A stretch of DNA of 64,000 nt from Ekhidna lutea (GCF_900188325.1 NZ_FZPD01000006.1:62001-126000), one strand, 5' to 3'. Shown: positions 29,201-39,027, numbered from the stretch's first letter. Numbers and translations are program-made. The notes: generated by a model not told the origin, from the letters alone.

Positions 29201-29911
29201 TCTGCCCTGATGGTGATGAAGCAAGCTTACCCACAGGAGCATTTGAAGGAATTCCTGAAGGAAGAACTGAATCGATATTTGCGCGGAAGAACCACAGAGC
29301 AGAAAAAGGAAATGCCTTTAGCTCTGGCTGAAAATCAATCATACATTCACTACGGTAAGGGTGCCAATATTATGTACGCACTTCAGGATTATATAGGTGA
29401 GGATAGCATCAATGTAGCCCTTCGTCGACTAGTGGAAAAATGGGGGCCTGGCACCATCGAACGAAATGGCCGCTACGCAACAACCATTGATCTGATTGGA
29501 TACCTGAGAGAAGTTACGCATGACAGTTTGCAAAATGTAATCACTGACTTTTTCGATAAGATCATTCTTTATGAAAACAAAGTGAATACTGCTTCATTTA
29601 CTGAAAATTCTGAGAGTGATTATCTGGTAAGCATTGATTTAAGTACGAAAAAGATGCAGTCAGATAGCCTGGGAAGATCCGAGCAAGTCGCAATCGATGA
29701 TTGGATAGATGTAGGGATTTACTCTGAAGATGAGAACGGTGATGAAAAGCTCATTTATATGCGGAAACATCGATTCACTAATGAGGAAACTTCGTTGGAA
29801 ATCAGCGTTGACAAAAAACCTTCTTCGGCAGGAATAGACCCATTGAATAAATTGATTGATCGCAATCCGGATGATAATACGAAACGTGTTTCGCTGGAGG
29901 AAGCATCATAG
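26294..29911 (+). CDS. ABC-2 permease fused to M1-family metallopeptidase
   Basis: 1205-aa two-part protein. Residues 1-580 hold about twelve membrane helices in two sets (for example LFLMAVLTMS, SFIVVLFVFGGMMLGFML, IILVFYSGELVWRERD), the ABC-2 permease. Residues 600-1205 face the periplasm and form an M1 aminopeptidase: substrate-side YASFAQSFANTVPFSEAIGF and zinc site HELAHQWWGHQ (His940, Glu941, His944) with SETLSQYSALMV supplying the third ligand. The spacing from the second His to this Glu is 19 residues, one more than the usual 18. The MEFPR-type exopeptidase motif GxMEN is not obvious, so exo-specificity is uncertain. Such fusions are a known Bacteroidota family of unknown substrate; here it pairs with the ATPase upstream and an S9 peptidase downstream. 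Confidence 0.92.
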   Translation: MWFKILKFELQYRKKRPATYIYFAILFLMAVLTMSTDIIQVGGGSGLVKENSPTTIANMMAILSGIMMMITSAIMGVAVLRDFEHNTESMLFTTPISKFDYLLGRFLGSFIVVLFVFGGMMLGFMLGELFNPDKDKMLPFNFYHYVHPFITIVLANLFFTSALFFVTGALSRKMVTVYVQWILLFAVYQIALILTREVDNRDLAALIDPFAIRTIANKIQYWTVAEQNSMVVPFDGVVMWNRLMWMGIGLLTLIIGYFSFSFNVVRKSWFKKKAAKAESASKTSVSIPSVSFNFGFSTYLLQLRKQTWFYFKSVIKSVPFQAIIVFGMFLMVVNSFFVGRVFGTYTYPTTYLMIELITNSFSLFFLIILVFYSGELVWRERDVKINLIQDALPMPDFISLVSKFIGLILVFVILNLILIGSGVLIQAAKGYYKFDLPVYFYTLFTETFSFVILFSLLAFFVQVMVNNKFLGHAVVIVFFIATGVLDLLGLEHSLFQFGSASLGTYSEMNGYGHFVKSFSWFDLYWLAFSIFLFGVAVVFAVRGSEAAMKWRWHIGKMRLSRPILTLIITTFLTFVMSGCYIFYNTNIENTYRNSDDQEALQADYERTLKKYEFVKQPKITSIKVKSELYPSDRDYSMEGTYTLKNFEEQPIDSIHLQLGLDEDLTYETVTFSRPTTIVESYDEYRYYIHKLDNPLMPGDSITMDFKYVFDTKGFKESGSNTSIVFNGTFLNNGSFPSLGYNAGNELGTDDDRKDNDLEPKDRMMKRDNPIGLRQGFISDDSHGVDFEIIVGTVPDQIAVAPGYLQREWEENGRRYFHYKMDQPMMPFFNIVSARYEVVRDMTTINLTDSTTRDINLEIYYHEGHEYNLESMMKGMKDSFKYFSENFSPYQYRQMRILEFPRYASFAQSFANTVPFSEAIGFMVKIEEEDDVDVTYFVTAHELAHQWWGHQLTPGNVQGSAVLSETLSQYSALMVMKQAYPQEHLKEFLKEELNRYLRGRTTEQKKEMPLALAENQSYIHYGKGANIMYALQDYIGEDSINVALRRLVEKWGPGTIERNGRYATTIDLIGYLREVTHDSLQNVITDFFDKIILYENKVNTASFTENSESDYLVSIDLSTKKMQSDSLGRSEQVAIDDWIDVGIYSEDENGDEKLIYMRKHRFTNEETSLEISVDKKPSSAGIDPLNKLIDRNPDDNTKRVSLEEAS

Positions 29912-30007
29912 CAAATATTTAGAAAAGCAAACCTCATAATGGCTTGCCTTTCTCTTCTATTCACATGAGGATTATTAAATTGTACTTAAACAAACCAACC
30001 AAACACC

Positions 30008-31945
30008 ATGAAATCACTCAACAAAATCTTTGCGGTCATTGTATTGGCGGCATGTTCGGCACCCAAAGAGGAAGCTCCTGAAGTGCCGAAGTACACCATT
30101 GCTCAATTCTATGAAAATGTAAGCATTGGTGGAGGAAGTTTCTCCCCTGACGAATCAAAACTGTTGATCAACAGCAATGAGACAGGCATTTTCAATGCGT
30201 ATGAAATAGACATTGCGACAGGAGAAAAAACACAACTAACAAACTCTACCGAAGAGTCCTATTTCGGTCAGACCTACTTTCCAAATGATGATCGATTCAT
30301 CTTTTCATTTGACGAAGGTGGAAATGAAAACTACAAGGTGTTTATGATGAGTCAGGAAGGCCAACCCAAAGACTTAACGCCTGGAGACAGTATAAGAAAC
30401 GGCTTTTGGGGCTGGAGCCGCGATGAACAAAGCATGTATTTAACATCTAATAAAAGAGACCCTCGCTACATGGATATCTATGAAATGCAGATATCATCTG
30501 TAGATGATGAAATGCCGGTTAGCGAAATCATTTATCAAAACAATGATGGTCTGGATGTTGGAGCTATTTCTCCTAATGAACGATTCTATGCACTGACAGA
30601 GGCGATTACAAGTGCCGACGGAAAAATGTATTTATATGACAGAGAATCAGGTGAGAAAACAGATATCTCCTTGCATGAAGGTGACGCTACTTATAACCCT
30701 CAGTTTTTCAGTTTAGACAATTCGAGCCTGTATTACACCACCGACGAAGGATCTGATTTTGTCTACCTGGCCAAAAGAGATTTAGAATCTGGGGAGGTGT
30801 CTACAGTATTTGAAACAAACTGGGACGTATGGTATGCTTACGACTCCTGGAATGAAAAGTACCGTGTGATTGGCATTAATCAAGATGCAAAGACCGTGGT
30901 GAAAGTCATCAATCAGGAAACCGGCGAAGAAGTGAATATGCCCGAAATAGAAGGAGGCAGCATTTCTTCTGTCAATATCTCAAAAAGTGAAACACTAGCT
31001 CGACTAACAGTGAGCACGTCCGCATCTCCAAGCAACATTTATGTCTACAACTTCGAAACAGAGGAATTGAAAAAAATGACGAATACACTCAATCCTGAGA
31101 TTGATGCAAATGATCTGGTTGAAGGCCAGGTGGTTCGCTACAAATCTTTTGACGGATTGGAAATCCCGGCGATCTACTACCAACCCAAACAAGCCACGGC
31201 TGACAATAAAGTACCAGCACTTGTATGGGTACATGGTGGACCCGGAGGCCAGTCCAGACTTAGCTATTTCGCATTGATCCAGTATTTAACCAATCATGGA
31301 TATGCGATTCTAGCCGTAAATAACCGCGGAAGTAGTGGTTACGGGAAGGAATTCAATCATCTGGATGACAAAAACCATGGCGATAAAGACCTAAAAGATT
31401 GTGTCGCAGGTAAAGACTTCTTTGCTTCCACTGGTGTGGTTGACATGGAGAAAATCGGCATCATTGGCGGATCGTATGGAGGATATATGACCATGGCAGC
31501 TCTTGCCTTTGAACCTGAAGCTTTCGATGTAGGGGTTAATATTTTTGGAGTAACCAACTGGCTGAGAACATTGAAATCAATTCCTCCATATTGGGAAAGC
31601 TTCCGTAAGGCACTCTACGATGAGCTTGGTGATCCTACAACAGAAGACTCTGTCAGGCTGTATGAAATCTCTCCACTCTTTCATACGCAAAATGTGACCA
31701 AGCCCCTCATGGTGCTTCAGGGTGCCAATGACGTGCGCGTATTGCAGGTGGAGTCAGATGAAATTGTAGAAGGAGTACGCGCCAACGGTGTACCTGTAGA
31801 ATATGTCATCTTCGATGACGAAGGTCACGGTTTCCGTAAGAATGAAAATGCCATTGAGGGGTATGGAAAGATCAAAGTATTTCTGGATAAATACCTGAAG
31901 GGAGAAGCTACCAGCGAGGAGTCAACACAAGCAAGTTCACTTTGA
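30008..31945 (+). CDS. S9-family prolyl oligopeptidase-type serine peptidase (lipoprotein)
   Basis: 645-aa exported peptidase. Residues 1-17 are a short lipoprotein signal (VLAACSAP). A seven-bladed beta-propeller (about 35-380) gates an alpha/beta hydrolase domain (390-645) with oxyanion wording VWVHGGPGGQSR, nucleophile GGSYGGYMTM (Ser about 489), acid in GANDVRVL and His in DEGHGF. This is the acylaminoacyl/dipeptidyl peptidase layout; P1 preference cannot be read. It lies 96 bp after the permease/M1 fusion and has a terminator, so it may be the last gene of a peptide-use unit. Confidence 0.93.
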   Translation: MKSLNKIFAVIVLAACSAPKEEAPEVPKYTIAQFYENVSIGGGSFSPDESKLLINSNETGIFNAYEIDIATGEKTQLTNSTEESYFGQTYFPNDDRFIFSFDEGGNENYKVFMMSQEGQPKDLTPGDSIRNGFWGWSRDEQSMYLTSNKRDPRYMDIYEMQISSVDDEMPVSEIIYQNNDGLDVGAISPNERFYALTEAITSADGKMYLYDRESGEKTDISLHEGDATYNPQFFSLDNSSLYYTTDEGSDFVYLAKRDLESGEVSTVFETNWDVWYAYDSWNEKYRVIGINQDAKTVVKVINQETGEEVNMPEIEGGSISSVNISKSETLARLTVSTSASPSNIYVYNFETEELKKMTNTLNPEIDANDLVEGQVVRYKSFDGLEIPAIYYQPKQATADNKVPALVWVHGGPGGQSRLSYFALIQYLTNHGYAILAVNNRGSSGYGKEFNHLDDKNHGDKDLKDCVAGKDFFASTGVVDMEKIGIIGGSYGGYMTMAALAFEPEAFDVGVNIFGVTNWLRTLKSIPPYWESFRKALYDELGDPTTEDSVRLYEISPLFHTQNVTKPLMVLQGANDVRVLQVESDEIVEGVRANGVPVEYVIFDDEGHGFRKNENAIEGYGKIKVFLDKYLKGEATSEESTQASSL

Positions 31946-31965
31946 TAAAGTATTGAGAAATGAAT

Positions 31966-31995
31966 AAAAAGGGTGGCATGTGCTATCCTTTTTTT
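31966..31995 (+). terminator. intrinsic terminator after the S9 peptidase
   Basis: Stem AAAAGGGTGG with CTATCCTTTT (two G-T pairs) followed by T7, 20 bp after the stop codon. Confidence 0.8.
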
Positions 31996-32097
31996 GTTTG
32001 ATTGCTTCATTAGGTTCTTATCGAATCTCGATTGAGTTCACACTAACTCTTGAATGAATAACTTTGTCAAAGTTCAATCCTGTCAAATCAGCAATCA

Positions 32098-32496
32098 ATG
32101 AATAAAATACTCGCTAGTCTTGCGACAAGTCTATTATTATGCAGTTGCATGAGTCAAAAACAAACACAAGCTTTTGAAGCTATCAAATTTGGAACCGCTG
32201 GAGGTTTTACGGGAAAAGCAACCGGGCATCAAATACTTTTAATTGACGGGAGTGTCAGGCCTATAGAAGGAGAAAGAAGTTTAGAAAACCTGTCGGAGAA
32301 TGAAGTAGAGCTACTAGCTCAGCAAATCGAAGATGTTATTGATATGTCCTATGATGAGCCTGCCAATATGTACAAGTTCATTGAAATTATTACATCCGGA
32401 AAAGATACAATTAGGTTTCGATGGGGAGTAAATGATGAAGCCCCACCAAAAATTGAAAACTTGTTTAAGAGTCTAACAAGTCTGACCAGTAAATAA
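32098..32496 (+). CDS. small lipoprotein, function unknown
   Basis: 132-aa protein with lipobox LLLCSCMSQ (Cys about 16-18). The mature part is a single small domain (GTAGGFTGKATGHQILLIDG, FIEIITSGKDTIRFRWG) whose wording resembles small Bacteroidota lipoproteins that read as beta-rich cystatin-like folds, but I do not recognise a named family. Own promoter region upstream (TTTGTCAAAGTTCAATCC near 32062) and shared terminator with the convergent M4 gene. Confidence 0.8.
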   Translation: MNKILASLATSLLLCSCMSQKQTQAFEAIKFGTAGGFTGKATGHQILLIDGSVRPIEGERSLENLSENEVELLAQQIEDVIDMSYDEPANMYKFIEIITSGKDTIRFRWGVNDEAPPKIENLFKSLTSLTSK

Positions 32497-32525
32497 AAAA
32501 GCCGATCATATCTGATCGGCTTTTT
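32495..32525. terminator. bidirectional intrinsic terminator
   Basis: Stem AAGCCGATCA / TGATCGGCTT with TATC loop, flanked by six A on the left and five T on the right. It serves both the small lipoprotein gene (+) and the M4 peptidase gene (-). Confidence 0.92.
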
Positions 32526-32544
32526 ATTTAGACTAAACTTCAGA

Positions 32545-35500
32545 CTATTCTTTTACAAACTTTTTCATGATGGACTTACCACCTTCATCTACAAGGTGGA
32601 TCATGTACATGCCTGAGTTCAAATTGCCTACATGCACTTTGCCATTCACCAATTGGCCAGCGCTCACTGTCTGACCATTGAGGTTTGTGATTTTGTAAGC
32701 CACTTCTTCTCTTGTTGAAGCGATTGTTAATCGATCTTCCACCTGGAAGTTTGGATACATGCTTACACTAACAGCCGCTCCTGTTCCGAAAGTAGATTGA
32801 ACGGCATAAGATACAGCTCCACCCACACAGAAGTTGGTTGTCTCACTTGAGCCAAACGACCCTCCTGATGCTAGCGTAGTGCCTCCATCTGTCAGGCTGT
32901 AAGAGCCATTACCATAAGAGCAGCAGATACCGTCTCCGTATGAATCACTAATCACAAAGTCATAGCATCCTGCAGCCAGAGAAATGTTCTCTGTCACTGT
33001 AGATCCGTCAGGCTGAGAGCCATACGTTCCACCAGAAGCTACCACTGTTCCACCATCTCTGATCTGCCAGCTGGTCTCCTCAGGATAGTTATCCAATGTG
33101 ATGCTTAAAGTCACAGTTGTGTTTCCTCCGGATCCACCAGCGCTTAGTTGCAGATCATCAACAGCGATATCACTGGACCATCCGTTTCCGGTTGTTCCTA
33201 CGATTCGAAGCTTTACATCACCTCCAAGGTAAGAAGCCATATCGATGCTGGCTGTCTGCCATGAGTTGCCCTGGTTGCCTGAAAGCGTCCAGATGTTCGT
33301 CCAGTTATTGCCATCAGTAGAAGCTTGTGCAGTTAAAGACCCAATGTTGTTACCATACATGTGGTACTGGAATGAGAACGTTGCAGCGCTTTCTCCTGAA
33401 AGATCAAAACATGGGCTTTCAAGGATTGCTGTTGCATTGCTACCAATCTGTCCGGTGCTTCCGTTTGTTGAAGCCTCCAGGAACATATAGTATGATCCTT
33501 GTGCTGCTGAGCTTGGTCCTGTGTTTGATGAAGGGGTTCCGTTGGCATCTCTAACCCAGTTGCCATCATCTCCTGTAATCTGAGTCCATCCATCATTGCT
33601 TTCGAAACCTTCGCTGTAAGGAAGGGTCTCAGTAGATGAACAAGACATGCCAGGACTCTGAGTAGTGACATTCACCGCGTTGCTTGCTGCTGACTCATTG
33701 CCAGCTGCATCTTTTGCAGTCACAGTGAAGGTATAAGATGTACCAGAAGTAAGTCCTGTCACATTCGCAGTTGTGTTAGTCACTGTTCCAATATTGGTAG
33801 ACCCTTGATACACATCATAACCGGTTACTCCTACATTATCTGTAGATGCAGTCCAGTTTAGTGTAAGGGTGGTCTCTGTTACATTAGATGCTGCAAGGTT
33901 GGTAGGTGCTGTCGGTGCTTCTGTGTCTCCGCCGGCTTCTTCGATACAGAATACCGTAGCTTCAGAGCTTCCGAAGCTTCCACCAGTCTTGAAGGTACCA
34001 TCCACGCTTGATAGTGAGTAAGATCCTGATCCATATGAACAGCAAATTCCATCGCCATAGGCATCAGTGATTGTGAATGTATAATTATCAGCTGCTAACC
34101 CTGTGAATGTTTCAGATACAGTTGAACCATCTGGATTTGCAGTAGAATAGCTGTCAGATGCAATGGTAGTTCCAGACGAATTTTTCAGTGTCCATGCGGT
34201 CTCTTCAGGATAATTATCAAATGTAATTGAAAGTGTAATGTCTCCAGTCTCGCACGTTGCTGGTGGAGGAGTACCTCCGTATGGATCACCAACTCCTACA
34301 GCATGCCATGCATTGGTTACTGCAATTTCTTCAGGGCTTCCTGCTCCATAAAGGTCTACAGCTGCCTGAATAGCTCCAGTACGTGCATCTGAGTATTGAG
34401 AGTTTGTAGATAGATATACAGAAAGGTTTCTGTAGGCAATAGCTGCTGCTTTCTCCATTCCAATCGCTGTAACAGTATAGCTGTCTCCATGATCATTTGT
34501 ACCATTTCCACCTACTGTTAATAAGTAAAACCAGAAGTTTTGAACCCCGGAGTTCACATGCACTCCACCATTGTCACTTGATGAAGTATGCCAATTGGTT
34601 CCCTGATACGTATCCGGATCACCATAAGCGTTAGGATTGCTCATAGAGCGAAGTGCTCCACCGCTTCCACCTGCTCCTATGTGATCACCCATCAACCAGT
34701 CATTGGTTCCTTGGGCAAAATTTTCAATAGACTCTCCGAAAATATCCGAGAAAGACTCATTCAATGCACCTGACTCATAGCTGTAAACAAGATTTGCAGA
34801 ATATTCAGTAACCCCGTGGGTAATTTCGTGACCTACAATATCCAATGAAACGAGTGGACCATAATTCACTCCGTCACCATCACCATATGTCATTCTGGAT
34901 CCGTCCCAGAAAGCGTTTACATAATTAGATGAATAACTAACATATGACCTGATTACCGCACCCGAACCATTGTAAGAGTTACGTGAGTGCTGCTGCATGA
35001 AGTATTTATGCGTTTGCTCAGCACCCCAGTGCGCTTGTACACCCGTTTCATGATTGAATGTAGTGCTGTTGCTGGTGATGTCCGACGCATTGTTGTAGTT
35101 CGTACCATTGTTCATGTCATAGGTCTGAATACCACCGCCATCTGCAGTTTGTCGTAACCTGTAAGGACCTGAAGCATTATCTGCAGTAAAACTTACATTA
35201 CCATTATACAAGCTGTTTCCACTTGCAGACACATTTGCATGGTGAATTCTGTTATTTTCAAAAATCACTTCGCCAGTGTGTGCATCTACATATACATCTG
35301 CTCTGTAAACAGGATCAGTAGCATAGATATCAAACTTGTATGCCAGTCTTGGCTTTGAAGACACTTGCTTAAGCTCAGGAAATACAACAAGCTCGCCCTC
35401 AGGCTTACTGTAGGATTCGACAAGCTGTGCTTCTTCTGGCTGCTCCCACAAATAGTTTGTAGCTCCTACATGATTCATCGCGCTGGTTAAAGCAGAGGTC

Positions 35501-35868
35501 ATATCCAAATTTGGAACGATAGATAATTCATCTACTTTAAAAACACCATTGGTGACAGATAGCTTTCGATCATTTGCAGAATTTATTACTGCAGTACCAA
35601 ATTCTACCTTGATGCCTTGATAATACTGCTGAAACTTCTCATGAAGATGTCCCAGTTCATCAACTCGTTCAGAAACTTTGGTAAAGTTATTTGAAGCAGG
35701 TAATTCCAGCTTATCTGTTAAAGATTGCTTTTGAAATTCAACTTGCTCCTGTTCATTTAGTAAAATGAGTTTTTTGATTGGCTTTTTAGGACTCTCCTGT
35801 CCAAAGGAGGTTAACGCCATTAAACATAAGGTCCCCATCAGACCTAGAATAGGTAGTTTTCTTCTCAT
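32545..35868 (-). CDS. secreted M4 (thermolysin-like) metalloprotease with T9SS sorting tail
   Basis: 1107-aa multidomain protease. Order: signal peptide (ends TSFGQ); FTP/PepSY propeptide (about 30-215); M4 catalytic domain (about 230-530) with HEITH (His347, Glu348, His351) and [15 protein letters not shown] supplying the third zinc ligand; a first small domain (545-645) ending [12 protein letters not shown]; fibronectin type III (about 650-735); MAM-like jellyroll (740-905); a second copy of the small domain (915-1005, [12 protein letters not shown]); and a C-terminal T9SS type A sorting domain ([13 protein letters not shown]...[22 protein letters not shown]). It should be exported across the outer membrane and the tail removed or exchanged for a lipid anchor. 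Monocistronic. Confidence 0.95.
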   Translation of the reverse strand: MRRKLPILGLMGTLCLMALTSFGQESPKKPIKKLILLNEQEQVEFQKQSLTDKLELPASNNFTKVSERVDELGHLHEKFQQYYQGIKVEFGTAVINSANDRKLSVTNGVFKVDELSIVPNLDMTSALTSAMNHVGATNYLWEQPEEAQLVESYSKPEGELVVFPELKQVSSKPRLAYKFDIYATDPVYRADVYVDAHTGEVIFENNRIHHANVSASGNSLYNGNVSFTADNASGPYRLRQTADGGGIQTYDMNNGTNYNNASDITSNSTTFNHETGVQAHWGAEQTHKYFMQQHSRNSYNGSGAVIRSYVSYSSNYVNAFWDGSRMTYGDGDGVNYGPLVSLDIVGHEITHGVTEYSANLVYSYESGALNESFSDIFGESIENFAQGTNDWLMGDHIGAGGSGGALRSMSNPNAYGDPDTYQGTNWHTSSSDNGGVHVNSGVQNFWFYLLTVGGNGTNDHGDSYTVTAIGMEKAAAIAYRNLSVYLSTNSQYSDARTGAIQAAVDLYGAGSPEEIAVTNAWHAVGVGDPYGGTPPPATCETGDITLSITFDNYPEETAWTLKNSSGTTIASDSYSTANPDGSTVSETFTGLAADNYTFTITDAYGDGICCSYGSGSYSLSSVDGTFKTGGSFGSSEATVFCIEEAGGDTEAPTAPTNLAASNVTETTLTLNWTASTDNVGVTGYDVYQGSTNIGTVTNTTANVTGLTSGTSYTFTVTAKDAAGNESAASNAVNVTTQSPGMSCSSTETLPYSEGFESNDGWTQITGDDGNWVRDANGTPSSNTGPSSAAQGSYYMFLEASTNGSTGQIGSNATAILESPCFDLSGESAATFSFQYHMYGNNIGSLTAQASTDGNNWTNIWTLSGNQGNSWQTASIDMASYLGGDVKLRIVGTTGNGWSSDIAVDDLQLSAGGSGGNTTVTLSITLDNYPEETSWQIRDGGTVVASGGTYGSQPDGSTVTENISLAAGCYDFVISDSYGDGICCSYGNGSYSLTDGGTTLASGGSFGSSETTNFCVGGAVSYAVQSTFGTGAAVSVSMYPNFQVEDRLTIASTREEVAYKITNLNGQTVSAGQLVNGKVHVGNLNSGMYMIHLVDEGGKSIMKKFVKE

Positions 35869-35953
35869 AACGATTAGGTTAATAGTTCAATAAAGTCCCG
35901 AATATATCCTATTTATTTCGCTTAATAAAATTAAATTTTGAAACTACGTGTAC

Positions 35954-35970
35954 ATACATTATAAATGTAT
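35954..35970. promoter_or_regulatory. AT-rich inverted repeat between divergent genes
   Basis: ATACATT and AATGTAT separated by 3 bp, 86 bp upstream of the M4 peptidase start and 159 bp before the SiaC-like gene. A possible operator; AT-rich palindromes of this length can also occur by chance. Confidence 0.3.
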
Positions 35971-36128
35971 TGTTTAGGATAGTTAAAAAAGGTTTTTTAG
36001 TTAATTTATATTGAAAAATCATTCTAATTGATTGGCATGCAGACGAATGTGAGTGTAAGTTTTATGGATGGTTTTTAAAAAGAATCCAGAGTCGATAAGT
36101 TTGAGGATCGCTTTAAGAAACAACCACC

Positions 36129-36482
36129 ATGTCTGAAAACGAAGATGTTATACCCAGTGTAAGATTTAATCCTAGCACAGGCTTATTGAAGATTGAAGGA
36201 AGATCCGCAATGAGAGATGTCCAGGATTTTTATTTACCTATTATAGAGCAGGTCAAAAACACGACTGTCCCGACTTTTATTGTGGAAATAAAGTTGGAGC
36301 ATTTTGATACTGGAACAATGAAATGCCTTTTTCTACTAATGAAAGAATTGAAAGAAAAACAGGCCATGGGTGCCATGATCATGGTTCGCTGGTTCAGCGA
36401 GGCTGGAGATGAAGATCACAGAGAGTTGGGTGAAGATCTGGAGAGCCGCTCTGATTTGAAATTCAACTATGTGAGCAAATAA
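36129..36482 (+). CDS. SiaC-family (DUF1987) regulatory phosphoprotein
   Basis: 117-aa cytoplasmic protein. The opening PSVRFNPSTGLLKIEGRSAMRD and C-terminal MIMVRWFSEAGDEDHRELGEDLE match the SiaC/DUF1987 family, where a Thr in the F-[DN]-T-x-[ST] segment (here EHFDTGTMKCLF) is phosphorylated by a partner kinase such as SiaB to control cyclic-di-GMP or biofilm switches. No SiaB or PP2C gene is adjacent, so the partner is elsewhere. The usual FNTSS is changed to FDTGT here, which may alter phosphorylation. Confidence 0.85.
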   Translation: MSENEDVIPSVRFNPSTGLLKIEGRSAMRDVQDFYLPIIEQVKNTTVPTFIVEIKLEHFDTGTMKCLFLLMKELKEKQAMGAMIMVRWFSEAGDEDHRELGEDLESRSDLKFNYVSK

Positions 36483-36483
36483 T

Positions 36484-36509
36484 AAAAAGCCCCATCTTTC
36501 GATGAGGCT
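36484..36509 (-). terminator. terminator of the M1 peptidase gene
   Basis: Stem AGCCCCATC / GATGAGGCT with one mismatch and TTTC loop; on the minus strand it is followed by TTTTTA. It may also stop the plus-strand gene weakly. Confidence 0.75.
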
Positions 36510-36531
36510 CATATATTAGCTAAAATTCCGG

Positions 36532-38643
36532 CTAGTCTTTTGTACCCTGAGCGGTTACTCCAAACTGCTTCAGCTCCATCGACATACTTGTTTGGTCACC
36601 ACTGTCATCGAAGGTGATCACCACCTGCCCATCTAGTGACTGCCATGTATCTTCATTTGGCAATAACACCATGTTCATTCCAGCGGCAGGCACTTTCACT
36701 TTTAATAAACCCTCTTCTTTTTCAATCATTGTTTTGATATTGAAGTTGGCAATGGAATATGTCCCAAGAATGGATTCCGGAACTTCCACATCTGCCATAC
36801 GCTCTTGAAGTGAAGGAAAGAAATTATCCGTATCATTCAGGTCAGGAACACTGGCATTGACAGAGATCGTCTCAATCTTTTTGTATTCCGGGATCATCAC
36901 TTCAAATTCTTTTTTACCATATACATCCTTGCCGGAAAGGGTTGTTGAATAGTCTGTTCCGTCGTTGTATTTAACTTCCACTTTGACTGGAACAGGTCTA
37001 CTACCGGCATTGATGATGGTGAGCTTATCTTTCTTAACTCCACCGATTTTCAAATCCGGAGCACCAAACTCAAAAAACCACGGCTTCCACAACCAGCTAA
37101 GATCTTCACCACTCACATCCTCAAAAGTGTAGAAGAAATCGTATGGTATTGGAGATTTCTTAGCCCATCGATTTATATACTCCTTGTATGCTTTGAAGAA
37201 TACTTCATCTCCGAGGTGCTGATGCAGCATCGAATAGATAAAAGCTGGGAGTGGATAGGCTGAATAGCCGTAGTTTGTGCCATCCATAAACTGAGAAGAT
37301 GCAAACAATGGCAAGTCCTCATACTGTCCCTGCATCCCTCCTACACTTCCTTTGAATGTCGTGAAAAGATCAGAATCATCATCCTCGAAGAAGCGATTCG
37401 TTACCAATGAAGTAATGTAATCAGCCCAACCTTCATCCATCCACGCAAAACGTCTTTCGTTCACACGCACGTACATAGGGAAATACATGTGGAACATTTC
37501 ATGAACGGTGACTCCCAAGCCAGGGCCGCCATTGTAGGCCATCATGGGGAATTCCATACCACCTCCTCCTAGGCCAATGAATGTAGTAAAACGTGGGTAT
37601 GGGTAAGGTACACCAGGAATATCTTCCGAAAAGTGCTTCATAGTTTTCTGCTGATTAGGCGTCATAGCCGCAAAAGCCTGAGGATTACCCATTGGATATA
37701 CTGAGCTGATTAAAACATCTTCTCCATCTACTTTTTGAGAGGCCGCATTCCATTCATAGTGATCACTCATAGCAAATGCAAAATCAGGGACTTCATCTGC
37801 TTTAAACTTCCAGGTACCGGATTTATGAGTAAATCCATCATTCAGATCATCACCACCAATGATATCTAATGGTTCAATAGCTGTAAAAGCGGTGTTGTAG
37901 CGCTCAAGTGTTCCATCATTAAAAACTTCTTCAGGGTTTTGAAGCACTCCTGTCGCCCAGATCGTGAATGACTTTGGCGCAGTGAACGAAACATTGAAGT
38001 TTGCGAGGTTATTATAAAACTCTGTTCGGAACGTATAGTTCTGCGTATCCCATCCGAACACATCATCATATACGGCGACTTGAGGGTACCAGTAAGCTAC
38101 AAAAAAGGAGGTGCTATCAGCGACACCTGTTCTCCTATTGGTATATGGAATCACCGTTTCCCAGTTGATCGCCAGATCAATGCTTTCTCCGCTTTTTACG
38201 GCCTCATCAAGTCTGATAAAAAGATTCGTGCCATTTCTGGTTACTGACCTGCTTTCCAGGTCAATCGAATCGCCTCGAACCTGTACCATATTCAAAGTAA
38301 TACCGTCATTTACGTCACGATCATCGATCGTCGTAAGACGTGTGTTACCCTTTTTGTATACATCATTGTACAAGCGAACCACAATTGCTGAGAGGTCATC
38401 CGGGCTATTGTTTTGATAGGTGATCGTAGACATGCCGGTGATTCCCCGAGTCTCCGGATCAATGGAAGCTTCGATATCATAGTCTACTGTATTGTGCCAG
38501 TAGTTTTCTCCCGGCTTACCGTCATACGATCGAGTGCCTTTATCGTACGCTTGTTGCATCTCCTTTGGCATAAAGAATCGCTTCTCTTGCGCCACTAGAG
38601 TTACACTTAATATTAATGTGATTAGTGAAAATACTTTTTTCAT
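36532..38643 (-). CDS. M1-family metallopeptidase, exported
   Basis: 703-aa exported aminopeptidase-like enzyme. The start is ATG 38643 (MKKVFSLITLILSVTLVAQE, a clean signal peptide); the frame continues 46 codons upstream to 38781 but that part is not signal-like. Domains: N-terminal beta sandwich (about 40-230), catalytic domain with exopeptidase motif GGGMEFPMM and zinc site HEMFH (His381, Glu382, His385) with Glu 18 residues later in FAWMDEGWADY, then a beta domain. Unlike the fused M1 protein, this has canonical spacing. Downstream terminator at 36484. Confidence 0.93.
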   Translation of the reverse strand: MKKVFSLITLILSVTLVAQEKRFFMPKEMQQAYDKGTRSYDGKPGENYWHNTVDYDIEASIDPETRGITGMSTITYQNNSPDDLSAIVVRLYNDVYKKGNTRLTTIDDRDVNDGITLNMVQVRGDSIDLESRSVTRNGTNLFIRLDEAVKSGESIDLAINWETVIPYTNRRTGVADSTSFFVAYWYPQVAVYDDVFGWDTQNYTFRTEFYNNLANFNVSFTAPKSFTIWATGVLQNPEEVFNDGTLERYNTAFTAIEPLDIIGGDDLNDGFTHKSGTWKFKADEVPDFAFAMSDHYEWNAASQKVDGEDVLISSVYPMGNPQAFAAMTPNQQKTMKHFSEDIPGVPYPYPRFTTFIGLGGGGMEFPMMAYNGGPGLGVTVHEMFHMYFPMYVRVNERRFAWMDEGWADYITSLVTNRFFEDDDSDLFTTFKGSVGGMQGQYEDLPLFASSQFMDGTNYGYSAYPLPAFIYSMLHQHLGDEVFFKAYKEYINRWAKKSPIPYDFFYTFEDVSGEDLSWLWKPWFFEFGAPDLKIGGVKKDKLTIINAGSRPVPVKVEVKYNDGTDYSTTLSGKDVYGKKEFEVMIPEYKKIETISVNASVPDLNDTDNFFPSLQERMADVEVPESILGTYSIANFNIKTMIEKEEGLLKVKVPAAGMNMVLLPNEDTWQSLDGQVVITFDDSGDQTSMSMELKQFGVTAQGTKD

Positions 38644-39027
38644 AAGTGAATTAGTTTTTGAATAAGATGATGCACAAATAAAACGAATTGTTGCAGGAAG
38701 AGACATACCGCTGGTGGAATGCTGATAGCTAGCCCTTCCATAGATCAAATTATATTTGATGTAGATTTCATTCAAATACATGATTAATGTTAGATATCAG
38801 CTCCTAATTCATCTCACTATCCCTCAGGCTATCAAAGGGCATTGTTTTTCTGATAGATTCCATTATTCATCGCTCTATAGAACACATTTGTGTATAGCGA
38901 GAGTTCATCACTAGCTATATGCCTGCAACTGTTCAACACACGTCTATTCACTTTTTTTAGGAACTGAAAAAGCCTCAAAAACACGTTTAAAAAGCGATTT
39001 GCTAATTTTTTTGTATCTTTAAGTATT
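38644..39027. other. 384-bp gap without a gene
   Basis: No ORF is convincing on either strand. It holds the divergent promoters of the M1 gene and the 100-aa gene. One imperfect hairpin is present (TCGC-TATA-CACA arms around 38873-38904 with small bulges), and a TATCTTTA -7-like element at 39014-39021, 6 bp before the ATG at 39028, implying a leaderless or very short leader message. Confidence 0.55.

Noticed and set aside
36532-38781. 749-aa start of the M1 peptidase at 38781
   Set aside because: The first 46 residues are not signal-like and a perfect signal peptide begins at 38643.
38873-38904. Imperfect hairpin upstream of the 100-aa gene
   Set aside because: Bulges on one side and no T run; kept only as a note in the gap entry.
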